From Parerythrobacter jejuensis (GTDB lineage: Bacteria; Pseudomonadota; Alphaproteobacteria; Sphingomonadales; Sphingomonadaceae), in the NCBI RefSeq assembly GCF_039536765.1, contig NZ_BAAAZF010000001.1, positions 310,001-374,000 on the forward strand: DNA of 64,000 bases. The letters are read 5' to 3'. Below are positions 11,634-19,855 of this stretch, one piece after another (position 1 is the first letter of the stretch; every line of letters starts with the position of its first letter). Made by a program: the position numbers and the translations under genes. The notes under the pieces were generated by a model. That model saw only the letters and a program-made list of their open reading frames with translations. It had not been told where the DNA came from and did no database searches.

Positions 11634-12422
11634 TCAGGTAACGAATTGCTCCGCCACGATCCGTTCGTCCAGCGCATGACCGCGATCGAACAGCAGAGTC
11701 AGTTCCAATTCCCGCTCTATGGCGATCGAAACTTCTGCGATATCGCGGAACTCGCGTTGGTCAGCCACAACGGCAACAGGACGCTTGGCGGGCTCGCGGA
11801 CCCGGAAAGATATTTCGCTTCGTTCCGGCAGGATTGCACCGCGCCACCTGCGCGGGCGGAAGGCGCTGATCGGGGTCAGGGCGAGCAATTGGGAATCCAG
11901 AGGCAAGATGGGCCCGTTCGCAGAAAGATTATATGCGGTAGAGCCGACCGGGGTGGAGACCAGAACACCATCACACACAAGCTCTTCAATCCGCACCTTG
12001 TCGCCGACAGTCACTTCGATCTTTGCAGTCTGGCGCGTCTCACGCAGCAGGGAAACTTCGTTGATGGCGCAGGCTTTCTGAACTGTACCATCCTGCGCTG
12101 TGGCTTCCATTTTCAGGGGAGCGACTGCCCGTTTGGTGGCGCGATTGACCGCTGCCAGCAGGTCGTTGCGTTTGCGCGGCCGGTTCATCAGGAAGCCCAC
12201 GGTGCCCATATTGATACCATAGGCAGGCTTTACGGCGTCGTTATCGAGCATGCTGTGCAGGGTCTGGAGCATGAATCCGTCGCCCCCCAAAACAACCACG
12301 GCATCCGCGTCTTCCTGCGCCACAAAAGTGAATTGTGAACGCAATTCGCGGGCGGCATCCTGAGCCTTCTCTGTGTCGTAGGCGACCAGAGCCAATTGCC
12401 GATATTCGTGATTGCGGCTCAA
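11634..12422 (-). CDS. nadK: NAD kinase
   Basis: A 262-residue NAD kinase making NADP from NAD. The catalytic GGDG motif is present as VVLGGDGFMLQTLH (the common form is GGDGT), followed by NMGTVGFLMN, the substrate Asn/Glu pair in INEVSLLRE, and DGVLVSTPVGSTAYNLSANG. The start is non-ATG: TTG at 12422, with GGGAGAG about 8 bases upstream; a second TTG 27 bases inside (12395) would begin LALVAYDTEKAQ and is the alternative. It is divergent from the EAL protein gene, with 114 bases between them. Confidence 0.93.
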   Translation of the reverse strand: MSRNHEYRQLALVAYDTEKAQDAARELRSQFTFVAQEDADAVVVLGGDGFMLQTLHSMLDNDAVKPAYGINMGTVGFLMNRPRKRNDLLAAVNRATKRAVAPLKMEATAQDGTVQKACAINEVSLLRETRQTAKIEVTVGDKVRIEELVCDGVLVSTPVGSTAYNLSANGPILPLDSQLLALTPISAFRPRRWRGAILPERSEISFRVREPAKRPVAVVADQREFRDIAEVSIAIERELELTLLFDRGHALDERIVAEQFVT

Positions 12423-12536
12423 TTCCGCTCTCCCGCGTGTCCTCTGCCGGTCACCCCCCTATGAGGGGGCGTGCCATTTGGCAACGCATCTGGATAATGG
12501 GGATGCTAAGCTGAGATTTGTCGCTAGCGCGCTGGA

Positions 12537-13325
12537 ATGAATATGTCTGACCCGATGTTTGATAGACTCGAATCGTTCCTGGCCGATGGCCCGTTTCTCC
12601 GGGCTGCTATTGCCGCGGGCGAAATAGAGACGGTGTTCCAGCCACAATATGCCCTGCCGGCGGACATTCTCGTTGGCGCAGAGGCCCTGGCCCGCTGGCA
12701 GCATCCCGAACGCGGTGAGATTGGTGCACAGACCCTTTTTGCCCTTGCTGCTGAGGAGGGGGTGACGGCTGAACTGTCCCGCCATGTTGCCTTGTCGGCG
12801 TTCGAGCAATTTCGGTCCTGGCCACAACATCTGAGATTGTCGGTCAATGTTACCCCGGAAGAAGTGGAATCGGAGGATTTTGCCTCACGCTTCCTCGTCG
12901 AAATCGCGGAAGCGGGTATTGATCCGGCGCGTCTGACGGCGGAGATTACCGAGGAGGTCCTGCTAGGCGATTTGCCGCATGCAGCAACTTCGCTCGGCCG
13001 CTTGCAACAAGCCGGAATGCGCACAGCGCTGGATGATTTTGGAGCGGGGTTCTGTAATTTCCGGTATCTGAAAATGCTTCCGCTGAACTATCTCAAGCTC
13101 GACCGCTTGATGGTCGACGGGATCGTGGAGGACGAGCGTGACCTGGCGGTGCTGCGCGGCATCGTGGCCATGGCGAACGCCCTTGGCTTGGATGTGATCG
13201 CAGAAGGCATCGAGCGCGAAGGCCAGCGCGCGTTGGTATCCGCAGAAGGTTGCAATACCTATCAGGGTTTCCTCAAAGCCGCTCCAATGAGCGGCAGGCG
13301 CTTCCTGGCGCTCGCGAACGCCTAA
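12537..13325 (+). CDS. Stand-alone EAL-domain protein (putative c-di-GMP phosphodiesterase)
   Basis: A 262-residue protein that is essentially one EAL domain without a sensor, GGDEF partner or membrane segment. The residues needed for c-di-GMP hydrolysis appear intact: GAEALARWQHP (EAL), LSVNVTPEE (Asn), AEITEEVLL (Glu), DDFGAGFCNF (the DD metal pair and loop 6), YLKLDR (Lys), AEGIE (Glu) and YQGFLKAAP (Gln). It is therefore expected to be active, lowering c-di-GMP and so favouring motility over adhesion. A second ATG six bases inside is an alternative start. Its stop overlaps the mfd stop by a few bases in convergent orientation. Confidence 0.88.
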   Translation: MNMSDPMFDRLESFLADGPFLRAAIAAGEIETVFQPQYALPADILVGAEALARWQHPERGEIGAQTLFALAAEEGVTAELSRHVALSAFEQFRSWPQHLRLSVNVTPEEVESEDFASRFLVEIAEAGIDPARLTAEITEEVLLGDLPHAATSLGRLQQAGMRTALDDFGAGFCNFRYLKMLPLNYLKLDRLMVDGIVEDERDLAVLRGIVAMANALGLDVIAEGIEREGQRALVSAEGCNTYQGFLKAAPMSGRRFLALANA

Positions 13326-16300
13326 GCAGCACGCTTCTGAGCCTTGCGGGCAACTCCGCTCAGGCCCTTTGTCAGTTGGAAAAGCCCGTTCAACCTGCTG
13401 CGCGGGTCACCCCATGCGCGATTGATCACAAGCTTCATATCGGGGCGCAGTTTTGCTGTGCCCTTCAAACGGTCGACATAGGCAATCAGCCCCGGCCCGT
13501 CAGGGAAGTCGTCATTGTGGAATGTGACGAGGGTGCCCCGAGCCCCAACATCGATCTTGGCGATATTCGCTTCGATCGCCTGATGCTTGATTTCGATCAG
13601 CCGGACGAGATTTGACGTCGCATCGGGCAGGGGGCCGAACCGGTCGATCATTTCTGCAGCCAATGATTCAATCTCACCCTTGTCCTGTGCCTGGTTGAGG
13701 CGGCGATAAAGGGCCATTCGGACGGCGAGGTCAGGGACGTAGTCTTCCGGTATCATGATGGGCGCATCGACGGTGATCTGTGGACTGAGCGGCTCGCGAT
13801 CCTCGCTCAATCCGGCATCGCCTGCCTTGGCAGCCAGGATCGCGTCCTCCAGCATCGATTGGTAAAGCTCGAAGCCGACTTCGCGGATGTGACCGGATTG
13901 CTCATCGCCCAGAAGGTTGCCGGCGCCGCGGATATCGAGATCGTGGCTTGCCAACTGGAACCCGGCACCAAGCGAATCGAGGTCGCCCAATACCTTCAAC
14001 CGTTTCTCCGCCACCTCTGACAATTGCGTGTCGGCGCCATAGGTCAGATAGGCGTAGGCACGCAATTTCGCCCGCCCGACACGACCGCGCAGCTGGTAAA
14101 GCTGGGCGAGGCCGAAAATGTCCGCACGGTGGATGATTATGGTATTGGCGCTGGGCAGATCGAGCCCGCTTTCGACAATCGTGGTGGACAGCAGCACCTC
14201 GTATTTGCCGTCATAGAACGCGCTCATGCGCTTCTCGATCTCACCCGCGCCCATCTGGCCATGCGCGGTCACTACTTTCACTTCTGGCACGGTATTGCCG
14301 AGCCATTCCTCGATGGCTTCCATGTCGGAAATGCGCGGTACGACGATAAAACTTTGCCCGCCGCGATGATGCTCGCGCAGCAGCGCCTCTCGCATCACCA
14401 TATCGTCCCATTCCATCACATAGGTTCTGACCGCGAGACGATCGACCGGAGGGGTCTGGATGGTCGACAATTCGCGCAGGCCGGTCATGGCCATTTGCAG
14501 CGTACGCGGGATCGGAGTGGCGGTCAGCGTCAGCATGTGCACATCTGCGCGCAGCTGCTTCAACTTCTCCTTATGGGTGACACCGAAGCGTTGTTCCTCA
14601 TCCACAATGACGAGGCCGAGATTCTTGAACTCGGTCGATTTGGACAGGATCGCGTGCGTGCCAACGATGATGTCGATATCACCCTTGGCCAGGCCTTCGC
14701 GCGTTTCACTCATCTCCTTGGCGGGGACAAGCCTGCTCAGCCTGCCAATATTAAGCGGGAAACCGGCAAAACGCTCCGAGAAGTTCTGGAAGTGCTGGCG
14801 TGCCAACAGCGTAGTGGGGGCAACAACCGCCACTTGTTGTCCGTTCATGGCGGCCACGAACGCTGCGCGCAGCGCAACTTCGGTTTTGCCAAAACCAACA
14901 TCGCCGCAGACCAGCCGGTCCATCGGCTTGCCGCTTTCCAGATCGCGCAAAACATCGGCGATGGCACGATCCTGATCGTCAGTTTCTTCCCAAGGGAATT
15001 TCTCGACAAACTGGTTGAACGATGCCTCTTCGGCTTCCAGCACGGGGGCCTTCCTGAGCGCGCGCCGGGCAGCCGTCTTCATCAATTCACCGGCGATCTC
15101 ACGGATGCGTTCGCGCAATTGTGCGCGGCGGCGTTGCCATGCTTCGCCGCCCAGCTTGTCGAGCATGACGGCTTCTTCGGACGAGCCGTAGCGCGACAAG
15201 ACATCGATATTCTCGACCGGGATGTAGAGCTTGTCCCCGCCGCGATATTCCAGCATCACACAATCATGCTGGCTTTTGCCCACGGCGATGGGTTCCAGAC
15301 CCAGATACTTGCCGATCCCATGCTCGACATGGACCACCAGATCACCCCGGCCGAGGGCTTGCAGCTCGGCAAGAAACGCATCGGAATCCTTGCGCTTCTT
15401 CTTGCGCCGGACGAGCCGGTCACCCAACACATCCTGCTCGGTCAACAGTTCGAGCTCGTCGTTGGAAAACCCGGTTTCGATAGGCAGCACGAACGCGACC
15501 GGCGTGCCCTTGGCCGAGAGGCCAAGTGCTTCCTGCCAACTATCAGCAAGCTTCGTTTCGCATCCGGCCTCAGACAGGATGGAGGCAATCCGGCTGCGGC
15601 TGCCCTCTGAATAGGTTGCCAGCAGCGGACGTTTCCCCTGGGTCGACAGCCCTTTGAGGTGCTTGGCAGCAGCTTCGTAGATATTGTCGCCACGGGCCCG
15701 TTCAGGCGCGAAATCGCGTGCCGAGCTGAACGCGAAGTCGATTACTTTGGGCCCGTTAGGCTCGGCAAAGATCACCGTCTTGTGCGCAGGCCATGATTGC
15801 CGGGTTTCGTTCCATTCTGCTTCGGTCAGATAGAGGGACGACTCCTCTAGCGGGCGGTATCCGCCTTTAGCCTGACCGGTCGCCTTGCTGCGTGCTTCCT
15901 TGTAATCGCTGATGTCGGAAAGCCGCTCCTCGCCTGCAGGCAATGAAGCGCCGTCGAAGATGACCAGATCGCTCGAATCGAGATGGTCGAACAGGGTGGC
16001 AAGCTTGTCTTCGAACAGGGGGAGCCAATGCTCCATTCCGGCGAGCCTGCGGCCTTCGCTTACTGCTTCATAAAGAGGATCCTGTGTCGCGGCAGCGCCG
16101 AACAACTCGCGATACCGGCTGCGAAATCGCTTAATCGTCTCATCATCCAGCAAGGCTTCACTGGCGGGAAGAAGCAGGTGAGACTGGATCACTTCCGTGC
16201 TCATCTGCGTGCCGGGATCGAACAAGCGCAGGCTTTCCAGTTCGTCTCCGAAGAAGTCGAGACGCAGGCCTTGGTCGAGGCCGGACGGGAAAATGTCGAC

Positions 16301-16804
16301 GATTGATCCGCGAATGGCATATTCGCCGCTATCGACCACGGTGTCGGAGCGCGTGTAGCCCTGTCGACGCAGCAGCGCAGACAGGCTTTCCCGCCCGATT
16401 TCATAACCCGCCATCAATTCGCGCACGCTTTCGCGGATACGGAATGGCGACAAAACCCTTTGCAGCACTGCATTGACGGTGGTCACCACCAATTGGGAGC
16501 CGGATTTGCCGGATTGGAGGCGATGCAGCGCCGCCAGCCTCTTGGCGCTGACAGAAAGCGCCGGGCTTGCCCTGTCATACGGCAAACAATCCCACGCGGG
16601 GAATTCGATAACATCCAGTTCCGGTGCGAAGTAGTGTGCGGCCTCGGTCACCGCGCGCATCGCCGCATCATCCGGCGCGATAAACACTGCGCGGCCCGTG
16701 GCGGCCCGGGCAAGATCACTCATCACCAGAGGTTGCGCGCCTCGTGCGACGGACGACAATGTCAGCGATTGCTTGGCCTTCAGGATGTGGGACAGATCAG
16801 GCAT
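13322..16804 (-). CDS. mfd: Mfd, transcription-repair coupling factor
   Basis: A 1160-residue translocase that removes RNA polymerase stalled at DNA damage and recruits UvrA. Domain order is as expected: UvrB-homology N-terminus, a CarD-like RNA polymerase-interaction domain near residues 475-560 (GRGDLVVHVEHGIGKYLG), the RecG-like helicase with Walker A GDVGFGKTEVAL near 633 and DEEQRFG near 735, the QLRGRVGRAK motif, and a C-terminal TRCF regulatory domain. ATG 16804 gives MPDLSHILKAKQSLTLS. Upstream on the same strand lies sdhE, separated by a terminator, so mfd has its own promoter in that short gap. Confidence 0.97.
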   Translation of the reverse strand: MPDLSHILKAKQSLTLSSVARGAQPLVMSDLARAATGRAVFIAPDDAAMRAVTEAAHYFAPELDVIEFPAWDCLPYDRASPALSVSAKRLAALHRLQSGKSGSQLVVTTVNAVLQRVLSPFRIRESVRELMAGYEIGRESLSALLRRQGYTRSDTVVDSGEYAIRGSIVDIFPSGLDQGLRLDFFGDELESLRLFDPGTQMSTEVIQSHLLLPASEALLDDETIKRFRSRYRELFGAAATQDPLYEAVSEGRRLAGMEHWLPLFEDKLATLFDHLDSSDLVIFDGASLPAGEERLSDISDYKEARSKATGQAKGGYRPLEESSLYLTEAEWNETRQSWPAHKTVIFAEPNGPKVIDFAFSSARDFAPERARGDNIYEAAAKHLKGLSTQGKRPLLATYSEGSRSRIASILSEAGCETKLADSWQEALGLSAKGTPVAFVLPIETGFSNDELELLTEQDVLGDRLVRRKKKRKDSDAFLAELQALGRGDLVVHVEHGIGKYLGLEPIAVGKSQHDCVMLEYRGGDKLYIPVENIDVLSRYGSSEEAVMLDKLGGEAWQRRRAQLRERIREIAGELMKTAARRALRKAPVLEAEEASFNQFVEKFPWEETDDQDRAIADVLRDLESGKPMDRLVCGDVGFGKTEVALRAAFVAAMNGQQVAVVAPTTLLARQHFQNFSERFAGFPLNIGRLSRLVPAKEMSETREGLAKGDIDIIVGTHAILSKSTEFKNLGLVIVDEEQRFGVTHKEKLKQLRADVHMLTLTATPIPRTLQMAMTGLRELSTIQTPPVDRLAVRTYVMEWDDMVMREALLREHHRGGQSFIVVPRISDMEAIEEWLGNTVPEVKVVTAHGQMGAGEIEKRMSAFYDGKYEVLLSTTIVESGLDLPSANTIIIHRADIFGLAQLYQLRGRVGRAKLRAYAYLTYGADTQLSEVAEKRLKVLGDLDSLGAGFQLASHDLDIRGAGNLLGDEQSGHIREVGFELYQSMLEDAILAAKAGDAGLSEDREPLSPQITVDAPIMIPEDYVPDLAVRMALYRRLNQAQDKGEIESLAAEMIDRFGPLPDATSNLVRLIEIKHQAIEANIAKIDVGARGTLVTFHNDDFPDGPGLIAYVDRLKGTAKLRPDMKLVINRAWGDPRSRLNGLFQLTKGLSGVARKAQKRAA

Positions 16805-16845
16805 TGATATTCAATCGCTCCACGGTTCTCGCTGTTCCGCACACA

Positions 16846-16880
16846 CGCAAAAAAGCCCCTTTCCGCCATCGGAAGGGGTG
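16846..16880 (-). terminator. Rho-independent terminator after sdhE
   Basis: Read on the minus strand the sequence is CCCCTTCCG, a four-base loop, CGGAAAGGGG, then CTTTTTTGCG. The stem has nine pairs with one bulged base and is followed by six T. It ends sdhE transcription (stop at 16940) before the mfd start at 16804. Confidence 0.85.
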
Positions 16881-16939
16881 CAAGTCTCGGAAAGCACTAG
16901 CGTTGGGCGGGTGCTTGCGCCACCCCGTTATCGAACGGC

Positions 16940-17209
16940 TCAGCGGGGAATGTCGACGTAATCGAGCTTGCGCATCGCATCCATCTGCGACCCAGCAAAG
17001 GTGTCTGGCGTGGGCTGCGTGCCCAGAGCCCAGGCCATGATGTCGACGTCATCCTCGTCGAGCAGCCGTTCGAACCAAACCAGATCGTCCTCATCCCATT
17101 CCTGGGAGTAACGATCGAAGAACCCGCCAATCATGTAGTCGGCTTCGCGTGTTCCTCGATGCCAGGAACGAAATTTGCAGCGGGCGAGGCGGGTCTGGAT
17201 ATCGGCCAT
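16940..17209 (-). CDS. sdhE: SdhE, FAD assembly factor of succinate dehydrogenase
   Basis: An 89-residue protein of the SdhE/Sdh5 (YgfY) family, which helps attach FAD covalently to the SdhA flavoprotein. The diagnostic RGxxE motif is visible as WHRGTREADYMIGGFF near residue 18, followed by the acidic EWDEDDLVWFERLLDEDDVD segment. It is monocistronic: recG starts 53 bases away in the opposite direction, and a terminator follows it. An in-frame reading through recG's leader on the other strand was rejected. Confidence 0.92.
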   Translation of the reverse strand: MADIQTRLARCKFRSWHRGTREADYMIGGFFDRYSQEWDEDDLVWFERLLDEDDVDIMAWALGTQPTPDTFAGSQMDAMRKLDYVDIPR

Positions 17210-17262
17210 GGCGGGCGGTTACGGCACTCGCATTGAGCGCGCAAGCGGCTATAGAAACGGGT

Positions 17263-19326
17263 ATGCGTCCGGATATCCTCAACCCGCTGTTTGCAGAGGT
17301 CGATACGCTTGATGGTGTCGGCCCCAAATTGAAAAAGCCCCTCGACCGTTTGGGTTTGGGGAGGGTGCGAGATGTTGCGTACCACCTGCCAGACCGGTTC
17401 GTGGCCCGGCGCGCAGTCCAAGACCTGGATGAGGCGGCTGAGGGCGAGCAAATCGTAATCACCCTTACCCCGACCGAGCATCGCGGACCACGCAATCCCG
17501 GGCGTGGGCCGCATCGCGTTCTGGCCCAGGATGCTATCGGCAATATTTGCGCCCTGACGTACTTTGGGCGCGCCGCCTACTCAGCCAAGAAACAGTTGCC
17601 GGTTGGCGAGCAGCGCTGGGTGGCCGGCAAGCTGGAGCGCTATGGCGACGTGCTGCAGATTGTGCACCCAGATCATGTGCTCGAAGAGGGCGGAGAGAGC
17701 CTCCAGCGGCTGTGTGAGCCGGTTTACGCGCTGGCTGAAGGTCTGACCCAACCCAAGGTTGGCAATCTAGCGCAGCAATCGTTGGCCATCCTTCCTGACT
17801 TGCCGGAATGGATTGAGCCGAGCCAGTTCGAGAAGGAACAATGGCCGCAATGGTCCGATGCCCTGAAATTGGCGCACAAGTCGGAGAATGCGCCAGCGCG
17901 AGATCGCCTTGCCTATGATGAGTTATTGGCGAACAGCCTCGCTTTGATGCTGGTGCGCGCGGATAACCGACAGCGCAGGGGCAGGGCGCTGGTCGGCGAC
18001 GGATCCCGTCGCGGAAGATTGCAGCTGCCGTTCCCGCTGACGGGTGCGCAAACACGCTCAATCGCGGAAATCGAGCAGGACCTTGCGCACGAAGCTCCGA
18101 TGCTGCGCTTGCTGCAAGGCGATGTGGGGGCAGGCAAAACGGTGGTCGCGCTGGAGGCGATGCTGGTTGCTGTCGAGGCGGGCGCACAAGCCGCCTTGCT
18201 TGCACCAACCGAGATTCTTGCGCGCCAGCATTTCGAGACCTTGCGAAGCATGGCCGCGCCGACAGGGGTCGAGATTGCCCTGCTAACCGGGCGGGACAAG
18301 GGCAAGGCTCGTGAGAGTATTCTGATAGGGTTGCTCGATGGCAGCATCGATCTTGTGATCGGCACCCACGCCCTTTTCCAGGATAGCGTCGGCTACAAGG
18401 ATCTTGGTCTGGTCGTGATTGACGAACAGCACCGTTTCGGTGTCGCACAGCGCTTGATGCTGGCGCGCAAAGGCAAGAGCACGCCCCACACATTGGCGAT
18501 GACGGCCACCCCGATTCCGCGCACGCTGACCCTGGCGCAATATGGCGAGATGGATGTCAGCCGTCTGGATGAATTGCCACCGGGCAGGCAAGCGATCGAT
18601 ACGCGTGTCGTCGGACAGGACCGGCTCGCAGAAGTGGTCGAAGGGATTGGCAGGCACATCGGCAAAGGCAACCAGGCCTATTGGGTGTGCCCGATGGTGC
18701 GCGAGAACGAAACCGACGACATCGCCGCTGCTGAGGCGCGCTATGCAGCGTTGAAAGAGCGGTTCGGCGATACGGTGGTCATGGTTCATGGTCAGTTGGA
18801 ACCAGGTTTGAAGGACGCCGCCATGGCCCGCTTCGCCAATGGCGAGGCTATGTTGTTAGTTGCAACAACTGTGATCGAAGTCGGCGTAGACGTTCCTGCT
18901 GCGACCCTGATGGTGATCGAGCAGGCAGAGCGTTTTGGCCTTGCCCAATTGCATCAGTTGCGCGGCCGCGTCGGCAGGGGATCGGAAAAATCTGTTTGTT
19001 TGCTCCTGCGCGGCGAAGCCCTGTCTGAAACCGGCAAGAAGCGGCTCGCCTTAATGCGGGAAACGCAGGATGGGTTCCGGATTGCAGAGGAAGATCTGGA
19101 ATTGCGCGGCGGCGGGGAATTGCTAGGCACACGCCAATCAGGCGATACGCCTTTTCGGGTGGCGGATCTGGAGCAGATCCAGCGTTTGCTACCGGTGGCC
19201 CATGATGATGCGCGCTTATTGGTAGAACGGGACGGCGGCCTTTCCTCTCCGCGCGGAGAGGCCGCTCGGATTCTGCTCTACCTCTTCGAGCGTGACTATG
19301 GCGTCCAGCTGCTGCGCGGCGGTTAA
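17263..19326 (+). CDS. recG: RecG, ATP-dependent DNA helicase
   Basis: A 687-residue branch-migration helicase that remodels stalled replication forks and Holliday junctions. The N-terminal wedge/OB domain begins LDGVGPKLKKPLDRLG; helicase motifs are LLQGDVGAGKTVVAL (Walker A at about 286-293), VIDEQHRFGVAQR (DEQH near 387), AMTATPIPRTLTL and QLHQLRGRVGRG. I chose ATG 17263 (MRPDILNPLF) because codons upstream would run into the divergent sdhE and do not resemble RecG. The stop codon overlaps the stop of the convergent phosphatase gene. Confidence 0.96.
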   Translation: MRPDILNPLFAEVDTLDGVGPKLKKPLDRLGLGRVRDVAYHLPDRFVARRAVQDLDEAAEGEQIVITLTPTEHRGPRNPGRGPHRVLAQDAIGNICALTYFGRAAYSAKKQLPVGEQRWVAGKLERYGDVLQIVHPDHVLEEGGESLQRLCEPVYALAEGLTQPKVGNLAQQSLAILPDLPEWIEPSQFEKEQWPQWSDALKLAHKSENAPARDRLAYDELLANSLALMLVRADNRQRRGRALVGDGSRRGRLQLPFPLTGAQTRSIAEIEQDLAHEAPMLRLLQGDVGAGKTVVALEAMLVAVEAGAQAALLAPTEILARQHFETLRSMAAPTGVEIALLTGRDKGKARESILIGLLDGSIDLVIGTHALFQDSVGYKDLGLVVIDEQHRFGVAQRLMLARKGKSTPHTLAMTATPIPRTLTLAQYGEMDVSRLDELPPGRQAIDTRVVGQDRLAEVVEGIGRHIGKGNQAYWVCPMVRENETDDIAAAEARYAALKERFGDTVVMVHGQLEPGLKDAAMARFANGEAMLLVATTVIEVGVDVPAATLMVIEQAERFGLAQLHQLRGRVGRGSEKSVCLLLRGEALSETGKKRLALMRETQDGFRIAEEDLELRGGGELLGTRQSGDTPFRVADLEQIQRLLPVAHDDARLLVERDGGLSSPRGEAARILLYLFERDYGVQLLRGG

Positions 19327-19790
19327 GCCCGCAATTGCTGCACAAGAGACTGCGCGGCCATCCAGACATCCTCCCACGTATCGGTGAAGTTCTCTTCCCC
19401 GCCGTAGTAGGGATCGGCGACTGCTGCGCCCTCACGACCGGGCACCATATCCATCAGCAAGCTGACATGGGCGGGTGCATCGTTCGGGCGGATCGCGTTG
19501 ATGTTCTGCAGATTGGAATGATCCAGCGCGAGGATGTGGGTGAATTGTGTAAAGTCTCCTCTGACAATCTGCCGCCCGCGAAACCCCGATATGTCGATGC
19601 CGTTCGCACCGGCCGTTGCGATGCTGCGCGGGTCTGGTGGCTCGCCGATGTGATAGGCCGCTGTTCCGGCGCTGTCCGCCTCGGCTTTCAGCCCGGCATC
19701 CTGCGCAGCTTTGCGAAACGCGGCCTCCGCCAAGGGAGAGCGGCAGATATTGCCAAGACAAACGAACAGGACGGACGGGTGTGTGCTCAT
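19323..19790 (-). CDS. Low-molecular-weight protein-tyrosine phosphatase
   Basis: A 155-residue cytoplasmic phosphatase. The P-loop CX5R is intact as LFVCLGNICRSP, with nucleophile Cys11 and Arg17, and the general-acid Asp lies in VADPYYGGEE near residue 127. Members dephosphorylate tyrosines on kinases or, in operons with Wzc-type kinases, control polysaccharide export; no tyrosine kinase lies next to it here. It overlaps the recG stop by four bases tail to tail and is divergent from the DUF885 gene, with about 65 bases between starts. Confidence 0.93.
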   Translation of the reverse strand: MSTHPSVLFVCLGNICRSPLAEAAFRKAAQDAGLKAEADSAGTAAYHIGEPPDPRSIATAGANGIDISGFRGRQIVRGDFTQFTHILALDHSNLQNINAIRPNDAPAHVSLLMDMVPGREGAAVADPYYGGEENFTDTWEDVWMAAQSLVQQLRA

Positions 19791-19855
19791 TCCCTTCGCC
19801 TACTGGACCCGACGCGGTCACCGCAATAGGAAGGCGCCATTGAGGAGACTTTGCC

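Noticed and set aside
14024-15610. A 528-codon plus-strand open frame inside mfd
   Set aside because: Antisense shadow of a clear Mfd gene with all helicase motifs.
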